A stretch of DNA of 64,000 bases from CAZGKW01 sp964526295. GTDB taxonomy: Bacteria > Planctomycetota > Phycisphaerae > FEN-1346. The notes beneath the pieces were generated by a model. That model did no database searches. It saw only the letters and a list, made by a program, of their open reading frames with translations, and had not been told where the DNA came from. The position numbers and the translations under genes were made by a program. Each line of letters begins with the position of its first letter. The stretch's first letter is position 1. The stretch spans positions 31,468-95,467 of the forward strand of contig CAZGKW010000013.1 of the NCBI GenBank assembly GCA_964526295.1. Direction: 5' to 3'. Shown piece by piece: positions 34,275 through 43,391 of the stretch.

Positions 34275-34667
34275 CTACTCCGCCTCGGCCGTCACCCGCT
34301 GGACGACCCGCTTGAACGTGTCGGGGTCGATGGGCTTCTCGACGTAGGCGTCGGGTTCCTTGCCGAGGAACTCGCCCACGTCCTCGGCGGAGAACTGGAT
34401 GCCGACCTTCTCGGCGACGCCCGTCAGCATGATGACCTTGGTGGCCCGGAGGTCGGGGTCCTTGATGACCTCGGTGAAGACGTCGAAGCCGCTCTTGTTG
34501 GGCATCTGAACGTCGAGGACCATCAGGTCGGGCTTGAGGGACCTGGCCTTCTCGAGTCCGATCTCGCCGTCCTCGGCCTCGGCGATGTCCCATCCGTCGG
34601 GTTCGAGGATGGCCCGGACGAACTCGCGGGCCTCGTACTCATCGTCAACAATCAATGCTTTCTTCAT
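34275..34667 (-). CDS. Single-domain response regulator
   Basis: This 130-residue CheY-like receiver has the acidic pair Asp8/Asp9, phosphoacceptor Asp52 (VLDVQMP), Thr82 (MLTGV) and Lys111 (VEKPID). There is no output domain, so it probably acts by protein contact or in a phosphorelay. A ~13-residue insert after MLTGVAEK resembles DivK/PleD-like or bacterial-microcompartment-associated receivers, but that is not decisive. It follows the histidine kinase by 37 bases. Confidence 0.9.
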   Translation of the reverse strand: MKKALIVDDEYEAREFVRAILEPDGWDIAEAEDGEIGLEKARSLKPDLMVLDVQMPNKSGFDVFTEVIKDPDLRATKVIMLTGVAEKVGIQFSAEDVGEFLGKEPDAYVEKPIDPDTFKRVVQRVTAEAE

Positions 34668-34704
34668 GGCTCCGGTGGCTCCTTCGTGTCCGCTCCGCCG
34701 CGCT

Positions 34705-35991
34705 TCAGCCCGACGCCTCCTGGTCCGGAGGCCGGACCGGCAGGAGCAGCGCGAACTCCGTTCCCACGCCGACCGTCGAGCCGACGCGGATGGTCCCGCC
34801 GTGCTCCTGGACGATCTTTTTCGTCACGGCCAGCCCCAGGCCGGTCCCTTTCCCCCCCTTGGTCGAGAAGAACGGGTCGAATACCTTGTCCCGTGTCTCG
34901 GGCCCCATGCCGCACCCGTTGTCGCGGACCCGGATGGTGAACTGCCCGTCCCCGTCTCCGGGCTCGACGACCAGCTCGACACGGGCGTCCTCGCGGTCGG
35001 CACAGGCGTCGACGGCGTTGCCGGCCAAATTGATCAGGCACCGCCGGATGCCGGACTCGTCGACACAGACGGTCTCGATTTCGCTGCGGGTCTCGAGCCG
35101 GACGTTCTTGCCGCGGGCCTGCTCCTCCAGGAGGTCGACGATGTCCTTGCACAGGTCGCCGATAGCGCAGTCCTGGTACAGGGGCTTGCGTTTCTTGGTG
35201 TAGGCGAGCATGTCGAGGACAATGTCGCTGAGTATCTGCATGTTGCGCTTGACCATCGCCCATCCGCGTTTCAGGGCGTCCGGCGTCTCGTCCGACAGGT
35301 TCTGGTCGATGATGTAGGAGCCGGCCCGGAGGCCGTTCAGGATGTTCTTGACGCAATGGGCCATGCCGGCCACGGTCTGGCCGACCGTGGCCAAGCGTTC
35401 GGCCAGGAGCCGGGCCTCGTGCTCCTCGGCGTTGTGGATGGCCACGGCGATGAGACTGGCTACGGCCCGGGCCAGCTCGAGGTCGTGGTCATCGAACGAC
35501 TGGCCGTCGCGGCGGTTGAGGACCTGCACGACGCCCACCGGCTTGCCTTTGGCCACCAGGGGCGCCGAGAGGATCGATCGGGTGCGAAACCCCGTCCGCC
35601 GGTCGTAATCGCGATTGAAGCGCTCGTCCTGGTACGCATCCGGTATGAGGAGGGCTTCCTGGTGGTGGGCGACCCATCCGGCGATGCTGTTGTCGTCGAT
35701 GGGGAGGCTCTGCTTGGCCAGCGAAGCGGTCTGGGGGCCCTCGACGAGGTGAAACGTCAGGCAGTCGGCCCCGGCCGGCTGGAGGAGGATCGAGCAGGCC
35801 TCGGCGTTCATCGCCTCCTGGGCCGCGTTCATCGCCGATCGCAGGACCGAGTCCAGGTCCAGCTCGCCCGCGACCATCTGGCTGACCTCGGACAGGGCCT
35901 CCAGGGCCCGGCGGCACTCGGGCGTCGAGGCGGCCTCGGCCGCTCGTTCGGAGGGTCCTGACCCGCCCGCGTGTGGGTCCCGGCGTGCCAC
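34705..35991 (-). CDS. GAF-domain sensor histidine kinase
   Basis: This 428-residue soluble kinase has an N-terminal GAF domain (~45-190), a dimerisation helix with the phosphoacceptor His212 (GMAHCVKNILNG, a variant of the usual HExxNP box) and an HATPase_c domain (NLAGNAVDACAD, DNGCGMG, FFSTKGGKGTGLGLA). No transmembrane segment is seen, so it senses a cytoplasmic signal. The GTG start at 35991 has GGGGAGGTG six bases upstream, and a promoter lies ~80 bases before it. It probably phosphorylates the adjacent receiver. Confidence 0.88.
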   Translation of the reverse strand: MARRDPHAGGSGPSERAAEAASTPECRRALEALSEVSQMVAGELDLDSVLRSAMNAAQEAMNAEACSILLQPAGADCLTFHLVEGPQTASLAKQSLPIDDNSIAGWVAHHQEALLIPDAYQDERFNRDYDRRTGFRTRSILSAPLVAKGKPVGVVQVLNRRDGQSFDDHDLELARAVASLIAVAIHNAEEHEARLLAERLATVGQTVAGMAHCVKNILNGLRAGSYIIDQNLSDETPDALKRGWAMVKRNMQILSDIVLDMLAYTKKRKPLYQDCAIGDLCKDIVDLLEEQARGKNVRLETRSEIETVCVDESGIRRCLINLAGNAVDACADREDARVELVVEPGDGDGQFTIRVRDNGCGMGPETRDKVFDPFFSTKGGKGTGLGLAVTKKIVQEHGGTIRVGSTVGVGTEFALLLPVRPPDQEASG

Positions 35992-36073
35992 TCGGGCACC
36001 TCCCCGCCAAGTGAAGCCGGACGACTGGACGCCCGGCCGGCTCAGTCCCCGACGTGAAAAGGGACCGTTGCAT

Positions 36074-36101
36074 AGAATAGGTGCCGCGAGGGGGTTGTCA
36101 A
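36074..36101 (-). promoter_or_regulatory. Sigma70-like promoter of the kinase-regulator operon
   Basis: Read leftward, a perfect TTGACA (36101-36096) and TATTCT (36079-36074) are 16 bases apart. A start near 36067 gives a ~75-base leader before the GTG at 35991. Confidence 0.55.
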
Positions 36102-36238
36102 TCGGTTTTCGCGAGGACCTCTCGTGCCGGCAGCCGATGCCCGTCGGCTCCGGGACGCGAAAAGCCTTCCCTCGGGGCCCCCTGACGAGTATCCTTGGCG
36201 GCCGTCTGCTGGCACCTTGCCATACGCCGGAGCCGACC

Positions 36239-37276
36239 ATGTTCGAGGACAGAATGGTCGCGGTCGTCGTCCCGTGCTACAACGAGGAGACGCAGATCGA
36301 ACGGGTCCTGGCGACCATGCCGGACTTCGTCGACGCCATCATCGTCGTCGACGACGCCAGCCGCGACGCGAGTGGGGACGTCGTCCGACGCGCCATCGAC
36401 CGCGACGGGCCGGACGGACGGATCACTCTGGTCACGCACGATGTGAACCGCGGCGTCGGGGCCGCCATCGCCACCGGTTACAAGGAGGCCCTCCGGCGGG
36501 GCGTCGACGTGGCGGCCGTCATGGCCGGCGACGGCCAGATGGACCCCGGGGAGCTCGAGCTCCTCGTCGGGCCGGTGGCCCGAGGCGAGGCCGACTACGC
36601 CAAGGGCAACCGCCTCTTCTACCAGGGCGCCTGGGGCAACACCCCCAAGCATCGCTATATGGGCAACGCGTTCCTCTCGATGCTCACGAAGATCGCCAGC
36701 GGCTACTGGCACGTCGCCGACTCCCAGACCGGCTTCACGGCCATCAACCGCCGCGCCCTGGAGCTCGTGGACCTCGATCGGCTGTATCCCCGCTACGGGT
36801 ACCCGAACGATCTGCTGATCCGTCTGAACGTCTTCGACATGCGGGTCGCTGACGTCCACGTCCGGCCGGTCTACAACGTGGGAGAGTCCTCGAAGATGCG
36901 CCTGCGGCACGTCGTGCCGAAGCTCTCGTGGCTCATCCTGAAGCGGTTCGTCTGGCGCCTGAAACAGAAGTACGTGGTCCACGACTTCCATCCGCTGGTC
37001 CTCTTCTACGGGGCAGCGGGGTTCTTCACAGCGTCTTCCCTGGTGTTGTTCGTGCGGTTGATCTGGGTGTGGGCCGCCAAGGGCGACATCCCCGACATGA
37101 ACGCGCTCCTGTGGGCCATGTGCGTCATCACGTCGATCCAGCTCGGCCTGTTCGCCATGTGGTTCGACATGGAGATGAACCGCCACCTTCGCATCGTCAT
37201 CAACTCCCAGCCCCGGCCGGCCTGTCCGCTTCCCCCGGACGAGCTCCGCGAAGACGGCGGCGACGGAGAGGCATGA
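36239..37276 (+). CDS. GT2-family glycosyltransferase, dolichol-phosphate-mannose-synthase-like
   Basis: This 345-residue enzyme has a GT-A domain (VVVPCYNEETQIERVL, the nucleotide-binding DDAS and the metal motif AGDGQMDP) and two C-terminal membrane helices (~255-278 and ~285-310). It likely moves a sugar from a nucleotide donor to a polyprenyl phosphate or lipid. The ATG at 36239 is chosen because it places the GT-A start at the N-terminus; the sequence upstream is not coding-like. It is the first gene of the polysaccharide locus and overlaps the next gene by four bases. Confidence 0.85.
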   Translation: MFEDRMVAVVVPCYNEETQIERVLATMPDFVDAIIVVDDASRDASGDVVRRAIDRDGPDGRITLVTHDVNRGVGAAIATGYKEALRRGVDVAAVMAGDGQMDPGELELLVGPVARGEADYAKGNRLFYQGAWGNTPKHRYMGNAFLSMLTKIASGYWHVADSQTGFTAINRRALELVDLDRLYPRYGYPNDLLIRLNVFDMRVADVHVRPVYNVGESSKMRLRHVVPKLSWLILKRFVWRLKQKYVVHDFHPLVLFYGAAGFFTASSLVLFVRLIWVWAAKGDIPDMNALLWAMCVITSIQLGLFAMWFDMEMNRHLRIVINSQPRPACPLPPDELREDGGDGEA

Positions 37277-38148
37277 GCGCAAGCCGCGTGGAGCGGAGCG
37301 GGCGAAGGGACGCCTTGCCCGTGAGGAAACGACCCGCGACGTCGCCAAGAGGAAGCCTGATTCGCATGGCAGCACCTCCGGACGGGTTCCAAAGACGCGC
37401 CATCATGGGAGGGCTTCCGCGTTCGGGGTCCAGCCTGATACGAAGCATTCTGAACGGCCATCCGCGGATTCTCGCGCCGCGGGAGACGGCGGTCTTTATC
37501 CACGACTTGGACGTACTCCGGTCGAAATCGCCCCGCATAGCACCGCGAATCGGTCGGCGGCTCGGGTTGCCGGCCGACCTCGTCTCGGAGCTGCTCGCGG
37601 AGGCGGGCTCGACCGTCGAGTTCTTCGACGAGTTGATGTTTGCGTGGCGCCGAACCACCGGGCGCTGGGACGCCGACGTGTGGCTTGAGAAGACACCCCG
37701 CAACTGCCGGCGCTGTGCCGCCATACGACGAGAGTGCCCCGACGCCGGGTTTATCTCGATCCTGCGGGACGGCCGCGACGTGGTCACCTCCGTCTTCCCG
37801 GGGAGGGAAGGCTATTACTGCAGCATCGACCGTTACGTCCGCGCGGTTCGCCAGATCATGGCGTTCGAGAACGACGCCCACCTCCTTGTCCGCTATGAGG
37901 CGTTCGTCGAATCGACGGAGGAGGTGCTCCGTGACATCACTAAGCACATCGGGGTTGAATGGTCCGACGAGATGATGGGATCTTGCCGCAGGCGGCCGGG
38001 GCTTTCGGGCAACCGGAAGGTCGAGGAACCCGTCACGGACCGCTGGGTCGGCCGATGGCGGCTGCCCGAGCACGCGGACCGCATCCGTGCCTTCTACGAG
38101 ACGCCGGAAGCCGTGGAGTGCCTCGCTCTGAGCGGTTACGAGCCGTGA
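37273..38148 (+). CDS. PAPS-dependent sulfotransferase
   Basis: This 291-residue sulfotransferase-family protein has the 5'-phosphosulfate loop GLPRSGSSLIRSILNGHP and the 3'-phosphate motif around LRDGRDVVTS and LLVRYEAFVE. It probably sulfates a glycan made by this locus. The ATG at 37273 overlaps the GT2 stop (ATGA) and has GGAGAGG upstream; an internal ATG at 37366 would remove a 31-residue Arg-rich leader and is possible. Confidence 0.82.
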   Translation: MSASRVERSGRRDALPVRKRPATSPRGSLIRMAAPPDGFQRRAIMGGLPRSGSSLIRSILNGHPRILAPRETAVFIHDLDVLRSKSPRIAPRIGRRLGLPADLVSELLAEAGSTVEFFDELMFAWRRTTGRWDADVWLEKTPRNCRRCAAIRRECPDAGFISILRDGRDVVTSVFPGREGYYCSIDRYVRAVRQIMAFENDAHLLVRYEAFVESTEEVLRDITKHIGVEWSDEMMGSCRRRPGLSGNRKVEEPVTDRWVGRWRLPEHADRIRAFYETPEAVECLALSGYEP

Positions 38149-38173
38149 CGATTGGGGGGGGCGCGAAATCTGC

Positions 38174-38202
38174 TTGTCATGTCTCACCTCGGCCGGGATA
38201 AT
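38174..38202 (+). promoter_or_regulatory. Sigma70-like promoter within the polysaccharide locus
   Basis: TTGTCA (38174-38179) and GATAAT (38197-38202) are 17 bases apart in the 195-base gap between two sulfotransferase genes. It would start a transcript near 38209 covering the genes from 38344 onward. Confidence 0.55.
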
Positions 38203-38343
38203 GTCACAAGAAGCGAGAGGCTGCGCAAGACTCCTGAAAGCCCGCTCCGAGCCGTGCCTTTCCCTCCCCGATCGCGCCCGGACCCGTAACGCAGCGCCGT
38301 TCGCCCTCAAAAGCCCTGGCAACGCGAACGGCAGGAGCAAGCC

Positions 38344-39876
38344 GTGGATTTGAGCAAGATGATCTTCGTGACCGGCTTCGCCCGGGGCGGCACCACGTGG
38401 CTCCGCAACTGTATCGCCTCGCATCCGCAGGTCTCGAAGATCGACAAGGAGCTGGTGCTCTTCAAGCGGTTCGGCGGGGACCGCAACGCCATCGAGGCGG
38501 AGCTGGAAGCGTTCATCGCCGACAGGGGCCTGGAGGGGCCCTACTTCGTCGAGAAAGGGCCAGCCAACGCTCCCCACGTCGCCAAGGCGTGCCGGGCGCT
38601 GCCCGAGGCGAAGTTCCTTTTCATCATCCGGGACCCCCGCGACGTATTCATCTCGCACAAGCGGGGAAAGCGCAAATGGATGGGCGGAAGCAACAGCGAA
38701 GTCGCCGGATGCATGCGCAAAACCCGTCGGTACTATGAAGGCTACATCGAGGGACGGGAGCAGCCCAACCTCATGCTGGTCCGCTACGAGGACCTGCACC
38801 AGGACTTCGAGACGACGCTCGGCCGGGTGCTGGAGTTCGTCGGCCTCCGGGCCGACCCCGCCATCGTGGAGCAGGCCTACGAGGCGAACGCCTTTTCCCG
38901 GGTGACCGGCGGCCGCCGGAAGGAGGACCGCGACGCCGCCGTCCGCAAGGGCTGCGTCGGCGACTGGCAGACGTTCCTTTCCGACCGCGAAGCCGCTTGG
39001 CACCGGAAGCAGACATTCTGGCGGGATTTCATGGCCAAGCACGGGTACGGGTGGCGGAAGCTGACCTTCGAGTCGATCCTGCAGACCTTGGCGGAGGCGG
39101 GGGTTCGCTTTCTCTCGGAAGACGACATCCTGGCCGCGCGACTCGATACCGAGCGGCTGAACGTGTTCCTGTATCACGACATCGACAACCTGTCCAGCCG
39201 CGCTGCTCGGGAGAGCCTGCGGCGAACCGTCGAGATCGAGGCGACCCTCGGCGCTGCCTCCACGACATACTTCCTGCCGCTCGACGAGTGGCGGTACCGG
39301 GGGCTCTCCCCCGAGGGGGTGGCCAAGATCGCACGGGAGGTCCTCGGCGCCTCGCCGCGCCATGCCGTGGGGCTCCACCTGAACGCCGCGGAGCGGTTCT
39401 TTCCGCCCGAGGCGCCGGCGGCGGACGACACGCATCCCGACATGGCCAAGGCCATTGCCTATCTCCATGCCCAGATCGACGCGTACGAGGAGCGGGGGTT
39501 CCGCCTCCGCAGCGCCACGGCCCACGGCTACGGCCGCAAGAAGAAACGCCCCAACAATCGCGACAGCGACGTGTTCCCCGCCGAGCTGGCGAAACGCGAC
39601 ATCGTATTGCTGGATCACCATATTAAGCGCCGCATTGAGAAGGCGGCGTCGCACCGGGCACGCTTTCTCGATGTGGGAGGGCCCCTTTCGGCACGCCGGA
39701 TGCCGAACGCGGGACGCCTCGACGACCCGGAGACGTATCGCCGGTTCCCGCCGAAAAGCGTCCTGGTCTTCCAGACCCACCCGGGCAACTACGACGTAAC
39801 CCGCGGCCTTTGCCTCGGCCAGCGCCGAAACGTCCCGTTAGGCGAGACCGACACGGTCGAAGAGGCCGTCGAGTAG
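38344..39876 (+). CDS. Sulfotransferase fused to a polysaccharide-deacetylase-like domain
   Basis: This 510-residue bifunctional protein starts with a sulfotransferase domain (~1-240; PAPS loop GFARGGTTWLRNCIASHP, FIIRDPRDVFIS, LVRYEDLHQDF). A deacetylase-like domain follows at ~265-500, with YHDID, TYFLPLDEW, VGLHLN and ATAHGYGRK. The latter matches the stand-alone proteins at 42381 and 49177. De-N-acetylation followed by N-sulfation, as in heparan N-deacetylase/N-sulfotransferase, is an attractive analogy but unproven. The GTG start follows CAGGAGCAAGCC. Confidence 0.8.
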   Translation: MDLSKMIFVTGFARGGTTWLRNCIASHPQVSKIDKELVLFKRFGGDRNAIEAELEAFIADRGLEGPYFVEKGPANAPHVAKACRALPEAKFLFIIRDPRDVFISHKRGKRKWMGGSNSEVAGCMRKTRRYYEGYIEGREQPNLMLVRYEDLHQDFETTLGRVLEFVGLRADPAIVEQAYEANAFSRVTGGRRKEDRDAAVRKGCVGDWQTFLSDREAAWHRKQTFWRDFMAKHGYGWRKLTFESILQTLAEAGVRFLSEDDILAARLDTERLNVFLYHDIDNLSSRAARESLRRTVEIEATLGAASTTYFLPLDEWRYRGLSPEGVAKIAREVLGASPRHAVGLHLNAAERFFPPEAPAADDTHPDMAKAIAYLHAQIDAYEERGFRLRSATAHGYGRKKKRPNNRDSDVFPAELAKRDIVLLDHHIKRRIEKAASHRARFLDVGGPLSARRMPNAGRLDDPETYRRFPPKSVLVFQTHPGNYDVTRGLCLGQRRNVPLGETDTVEEAVE

Positions 39877-39884
39877 GACCGCTC

Positions 39885-40643
39885 ATGGACGACGACCAGG
39901 TTACGCGGCTGTATCGGGGCGAGATCATGACCCCCGGGGCCCAGCGCCGCTGCCGCGAGCGCATCGCCTGGATCACCGAGCGGGCGTCGGGGCCCCGAGT
40001 TCTGGACGTGGGATGCAGCCAGGGGGTCGTCTCGATTCTGCTGGCCCGCCGGGGGCTGGAGTGCCTGGGGGTGGACATCGCCGAGCCGCAGATACGCTTT
40101 GCTAGGCGGGCGTTGGCCGACGAATCGCCGGCGGTCCGCAAACGCATCCGCTTCGAGCTGGCCGACGTCCGGCGGGTTGACTGCGGCCCGTTCGACACCA
40201 TTATCCTGGGCGAGGTCCTGGAGCATGACGATGACCCCGAGGAACTGTTGGCGGTGGTCAAGGACCTGGTGCGGCCGGAGGGCAATGTGATCATCACCGT
40301 GCCTTACGGCCATCAGCCGTCCGTTGATCACAAGCGGTCGTACTACCTGGCGGACTTCCACGACCTGGTGCGGAAGCCGTTTCGGATTCGAGAGTTGGGG
40401 CTGCTCAACCGCAACATCGTGTGCCTGGCTTCGCCGGGAGACCCGGAGCCACGCCCCGCCCTGGGCAAGCGGCACGTGGCCCAGGTGGAGCGGATCGTGG
40501 CCGAACTGGAGCAGGAGGTCCAGCGGATCAAGGGGCGCCTGAAGGCCGCGGCAGAGCCGGTGCAGAAGCCGGGCGGCGCGGCTCAACTCGCGCGGAGGCT
40601 GCTCCGGAAAGTCCGGGGGCGGCATACCGGCAAGGCCCCATAG
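39885..40643 (+). CDS. SAM-dependent methyltransferase with C-terminal coiled coil
   Basis: This 252-residue class I methyltransferase has motif I VLDVGCSQGVVSILLA, the acidic GVDIAEPQ and the post-motif ILGEVLEHDDDPEELL. The ~70 C-terminal residues are predicted coiled coil with Lys/Arg-rich ends (VERIVAELEQEVQRIKGRLK). It lies nine bases after the fusion gene, so O-methylation of the same glycan is the simplest guess. Confidence 0.8.
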   Translation: MDDDQVTRLYRGEIMTPGAQRRCRERIAWITERASGPRVLDVGCSQGVVSILLARRGLECLGVDIAEPQIRFARRALADESPAVRKRIRFELADVRRVDCGPFDTIILGEVLEHDDDPEELLAVVKDLVRPEGNVIITVPYGHQPSVDHKRSYYLADFHDLVRKPFRIRELGLLNRNIVCLASPGDPEPRPALGKRHVAQVERIVAELEQEVQRIKGRLKAAAEPVQKPGGAAQLARRLLRKVRGRHTGKAP

Positions 40644-40676
40644 CACCCCGCACCCGAGACCGAGAGACAGTTCGCG

Positions 40677-41504
40677 ATGAGCGCCAACGGCGATACCAAC
40701 GAGGTGCCGGACATCGACGAGCGATTCCAGAGCCTTGTCGAGGAAGACCGGCAAAGCTACGGCGAGCCGGGGGTGATCCTGGTCCGTAGCCGGCTGGAGG
40801 AGGGACGCTGTCTCGACGCGTGTCGCAAGAAGGTGGAGGACTGGATCGCCTGGCACGGGGCGCCGTATCCAGCGGACCGGCATGCCGAGTACATGTACGT
40901 CCCGTCGCGATCGGACAGGAAGGTCCTGCTCTCGGCGGTCCTCGTGCTGCCGGGCACGTTCGAAGATTACCGGTCGTGGTTCTCCCGCAAGCGGCGCTCC
41001 AACGCGATGGGGCGGAAAGCGGCTAACTTGGGCTACAAGACCAGCCCCTTTCGACCCCGGGACTACGCCGAGCAGATCTACCGCATCATACATTCCAGGC
41101 CCGAGCGTCAGGGGCGAGAGGTCGAAGCCGCCTTCTGGGACAGGCCCCCGGACGAGCCATTTGATCGGTACGAACCTATCGGATGCCCTCGACACGAGAA
41201 CCTGGCGTGGGGGGTATTCACGCCGGAAGGGGGCTTAGCCGCCTATCTGCTGGGCATGCGGGTGGGGGACGTCCTGTTCTACGAGGAAATCATGGGCCAT
41301 GCGGACCATCTCGACAACGACGTCATGTACCTGCTGCACGCCGAGCTGGTCGGCCACTGCATCGGTCTTCGCGAACCGCCCGAATTCCTCCACTACGGCC
41401 CCTGGTACAGCGGGAGGGACCCATTCAATCCTCGGGGAGGCCTGAATCGATGGAAGCGAAAGGTCCGGATGCGGCCGGCGTATCTCGTGCTTGCGTCCTC
41501 CTAG
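40677..41504 (+). CDS. Conserved-looking hypothetical protein
   Basis: I do not recognise this 275-residue protein. It has no signal peptide or membrane helix. It is rich in Arg, Tyr and acidic residues and contains segments such as HAEYMYVPSRSDRKVLLSA and LHYGPWYSGRDPFNPRGG. A weak resemblance to GNAT/FemAB-type acyltransferase folds is possible but not supported by any motif I can name. The next gene starts inside its 3' end (55-base overlap), so the two are tightly coupled. Confidence 0.7.
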   Translation: MSANGDTNEVPDIDERFQSLVEEDRQSYGEPGVILVRSRLEEGRCLDACRKKVEDWIAWHGAPYPADRHAEYMYVPSRSDRKVLLSAVLVLPGTFEDYRSWFSRKRRSNAMGRKAANLGYKTSPFRPRDYAEQIYRIIHSRPERQGREVEAAFWDRPPDEPFDRYEPIGCPRHENLAWGVFTPEGGLAAYLLGMRVGDVLFYEEIMGHADHLDNDVMYLLHAELVGHCIGLREPPEFLHYGPWYSGRDPFNPRGGLNRWKRKVRMRPAYLVLASS

Positions 41505-42391
41505 GCGGCCAACCGCGGTCCGGCACGACCCTGCTGGCCAGCATCCTCGGCAGCGCCCCGGGCCACGTTCAGGCCTACGAGCTGCACGTTCGAAAGCCCA
41601 GCTTCGTCGTCGGCCTGGAGGGCCGATATACCCGGAACCTGCTGACCGAGCTTGGCCTCCCCCCGGAAACCTACGACCGGATCGTCGCGGGCTGGGACAC
41701 CGACCGCATGAACCTGGGGGCCTGGGCCGGACCGGTCGAAGAGCACAGCGCCGAGCCACTGACCGGCGCCGAGACCGACCGGTTCGAGGAAGAGCTGGCG
41801 GCCCGGTGCGAGCTCATCGAAGCCCTCATGGAGGCCCTCTGCAGGCACTTGGGCGGCCGATCCTGGGGGATCAAGATCCTGGCCGACATCGCGTTCGCCG
41901 ACAGATACGCCAAGGCGTGGCCCGCCGCCCGCGTCATCCACGCCGTCCGCGACCCCCGGGACCAGGCGCTGTCGGTCCTCCGGCTGAACGAACAGCGCCA
42001 CGAGCGGGGCCAGCCTCCGTTTTACGAATCGGTGCGCGAGGCCGCCGAAGGGTGGCGGCGGAACCTCCTGGCCGGGCGCGAGGCCGTCCGCCGGGCCGGC
42101 CTGACCGCGGTAGAGGTCCGGTACGAAGAGCTGGCTCGGCGTCCCGAGACCATCCTGCGGGTCCTCGAAGGGCGGCTCGGCCTGGAGGGGCTGGTCGCCT
42201 CCGCCGGGGAGTTCCACCGCTCGGCCGTCGTTCAAAGGCACGCCCGCCGGTTCCGGCATCACGACAACGTCCTCCGACCGATCAACACCTCCCGGATTGG
42301 AAACTGGCGGACCGCCATGGCGCCCGACGACCGGGCCGCCGTGGCCGAAATCTGCGGAGACCTCATGGCGGAGCTGGGCTATGAGCCGTAA
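41450..42391 (+). CDS. PAPS-dependent sulfotransferase
   Basis: This is the third sulfotransferase domain of the locus (313 residues). The PAPS loop is LGGQPRSGTTLLASILG, with VRDPRDQALSVLRL and VEVRYEELARRPETILR further on. The ATG at 41450 has CTCGGGGAGG upstream and lies inside the previous gene. Its 3' end overlaps the deacetylase-like gene by 11 bases. Sulfation of a sugar hydroxyl or amino group is expected; acceptor unknown. Confidence 0.84.
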   Translation: MEAKGPDAAGVSRACVLLGGQPRSGTTLLASILGSAPGHVQAYELHVRKPSFVVGLEGRYTRNLLTELGLPPETYDRIVAGWDTDRMNLGAWAGPVEEHSAEPLTGAETDRFEEELAARCELIEALMEALCRHLGGRSWGIKILADIAFADRYAKAWPAARVIHAVRDPRDQALSVLRLNEQRHERGQPPFYESVREAAEGWRRNLLAGREAVRRAGLTAVEVRYEELARRPETILRVLEGRLGLEGLVASAGEFHRSAVVQRHARRFRHHDNVLRPINTSRIGNWRTAMAPDDRAAVAEICGDLMAELGYEP

Positions 42392-43343
42392 CGACGCCGC
42401 GACGGAACTGTGGTCGCCGGAAATGCTGATCGAGGCGTTGACGGCAGCCGGCGCCGAGACCCCGGCCATCCAGCCGGTCTGCGCCGTCGACCGGGCGCTG
42501 GCCGAACGCCGCGCCGTCTGGTTCCTGAAGCACGACGTCCACGCTGTGCCGCTGGAGGACATCCGGGAGCTGGCCCAGGCCGAGGCGGCCAGAGACCTCC
42601 ATGCGACCTACTTCTTCCTGGTCCCCGGGCACCCGGCATCGTCCGAAGCGTACGGCACGGAGGAGCTCCTGGAGACGTGCCGGGTGCTGATTGCCCTGGA
42701 CCACGAGGTGGGCCTGCATCTGGACCCCTATTTCCTGATCGAATGGCGCGCCCAGCCTCTCCGGGAAACCATCGCCGAGGCCGCCGAGACGTTCCGCTCG
42801 GCCGGGATCCCCCTCTGGACCGCCAATACCCACGGCAACACGGCCTACCGCTACACCGACCAGGACGGGTTCGGGATTTTCTTCGAGGTGTACGAGGAGC
42901 TGGCCCGGCAGCCGGACTACCCCACTCTGGCCGGGGTGGACGCGGTGCGGCGGGAGGTGATCCGGCGCCATCGGTTCGGCGTCCGCGACTTGGGATTCCG
43001 ATGGTGGGGCGACGTGCCGCTCTGGTCCGCGGCCCGCGGGTTCGCCGTGATGCACTACGTCTCCGACAACCCGCTGGATCGGAGAGGCACGTGGGATCAC
43101 ACGATTTTCGCGGAGGCGAAGGGACGGTACAAGCTCTCGGACCGTCAGCCGCCCGGTGCTCGTACGCGTGCCGAGGCGCGGGACTTCGTCCTTTGCAAAA
43201 ACGGGTGGCCGGGAGCTTTCGAGGAGGGTCCCGCCCGGTTCGAGGTGGACCCCCGGAGTCCGGCCCACGCCGACGCGATGCGTCGGCTGGCCTCGGGGCC
43301 GGCCCAGTTCTTGCTCCATCCCCAGTTTTATGGCACGATGTAG
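42381..43343 (+). CDS. Polysaccharide-deacetylase-like protein
   Basis: This 320-residue protein has a divergent NodB-type fold. The catalytic/metal region reads KHDVHAV in place of TFDDGP, followed by ATYFFLVPGHP and EVGLHLDPY in place of HSxTH. The same three segments occur in the 38344 fusion and the 49177 protein, so they are one local family. It may remove N-acetyl groups from the glycan before sulfation. No signal peptide is seen, suggesting a cytoplasmic substrate. Confidence 0.72.
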   Translation: MSRNDAATELWSPEMLIEALTAAGAETPAIQPVCAVDRALAERRAVWFLKHDVHAVPLEDIRELAQAEAARDLHATYFFLVPGHPASSEAYGTEELLETCRVLIALDHEVGLHLDPYFLIEWRAQPLRETIAEAAETFRSAGIPLWTANTHGNTAYRYTDQDGFGIFFEVYEELARQPDYPTLAGVDAVRREVIRRHRFGVRDLGFRWWGDVPLWSAARGFAVMHYVSDNPLDRRGTWDHTIFAEAKGRYKLSDRQPPGARTRAEARDFVLCKNGWPGAFEEGPARFEVDPRSPAHADAMRRLASGPAQFLLHPQFYGTM

Positions 43344-43391
43344 GCTGCGGGCCGGACGGCAGCGGTGCGGCGGCCCCGACGAGGCCACTAC

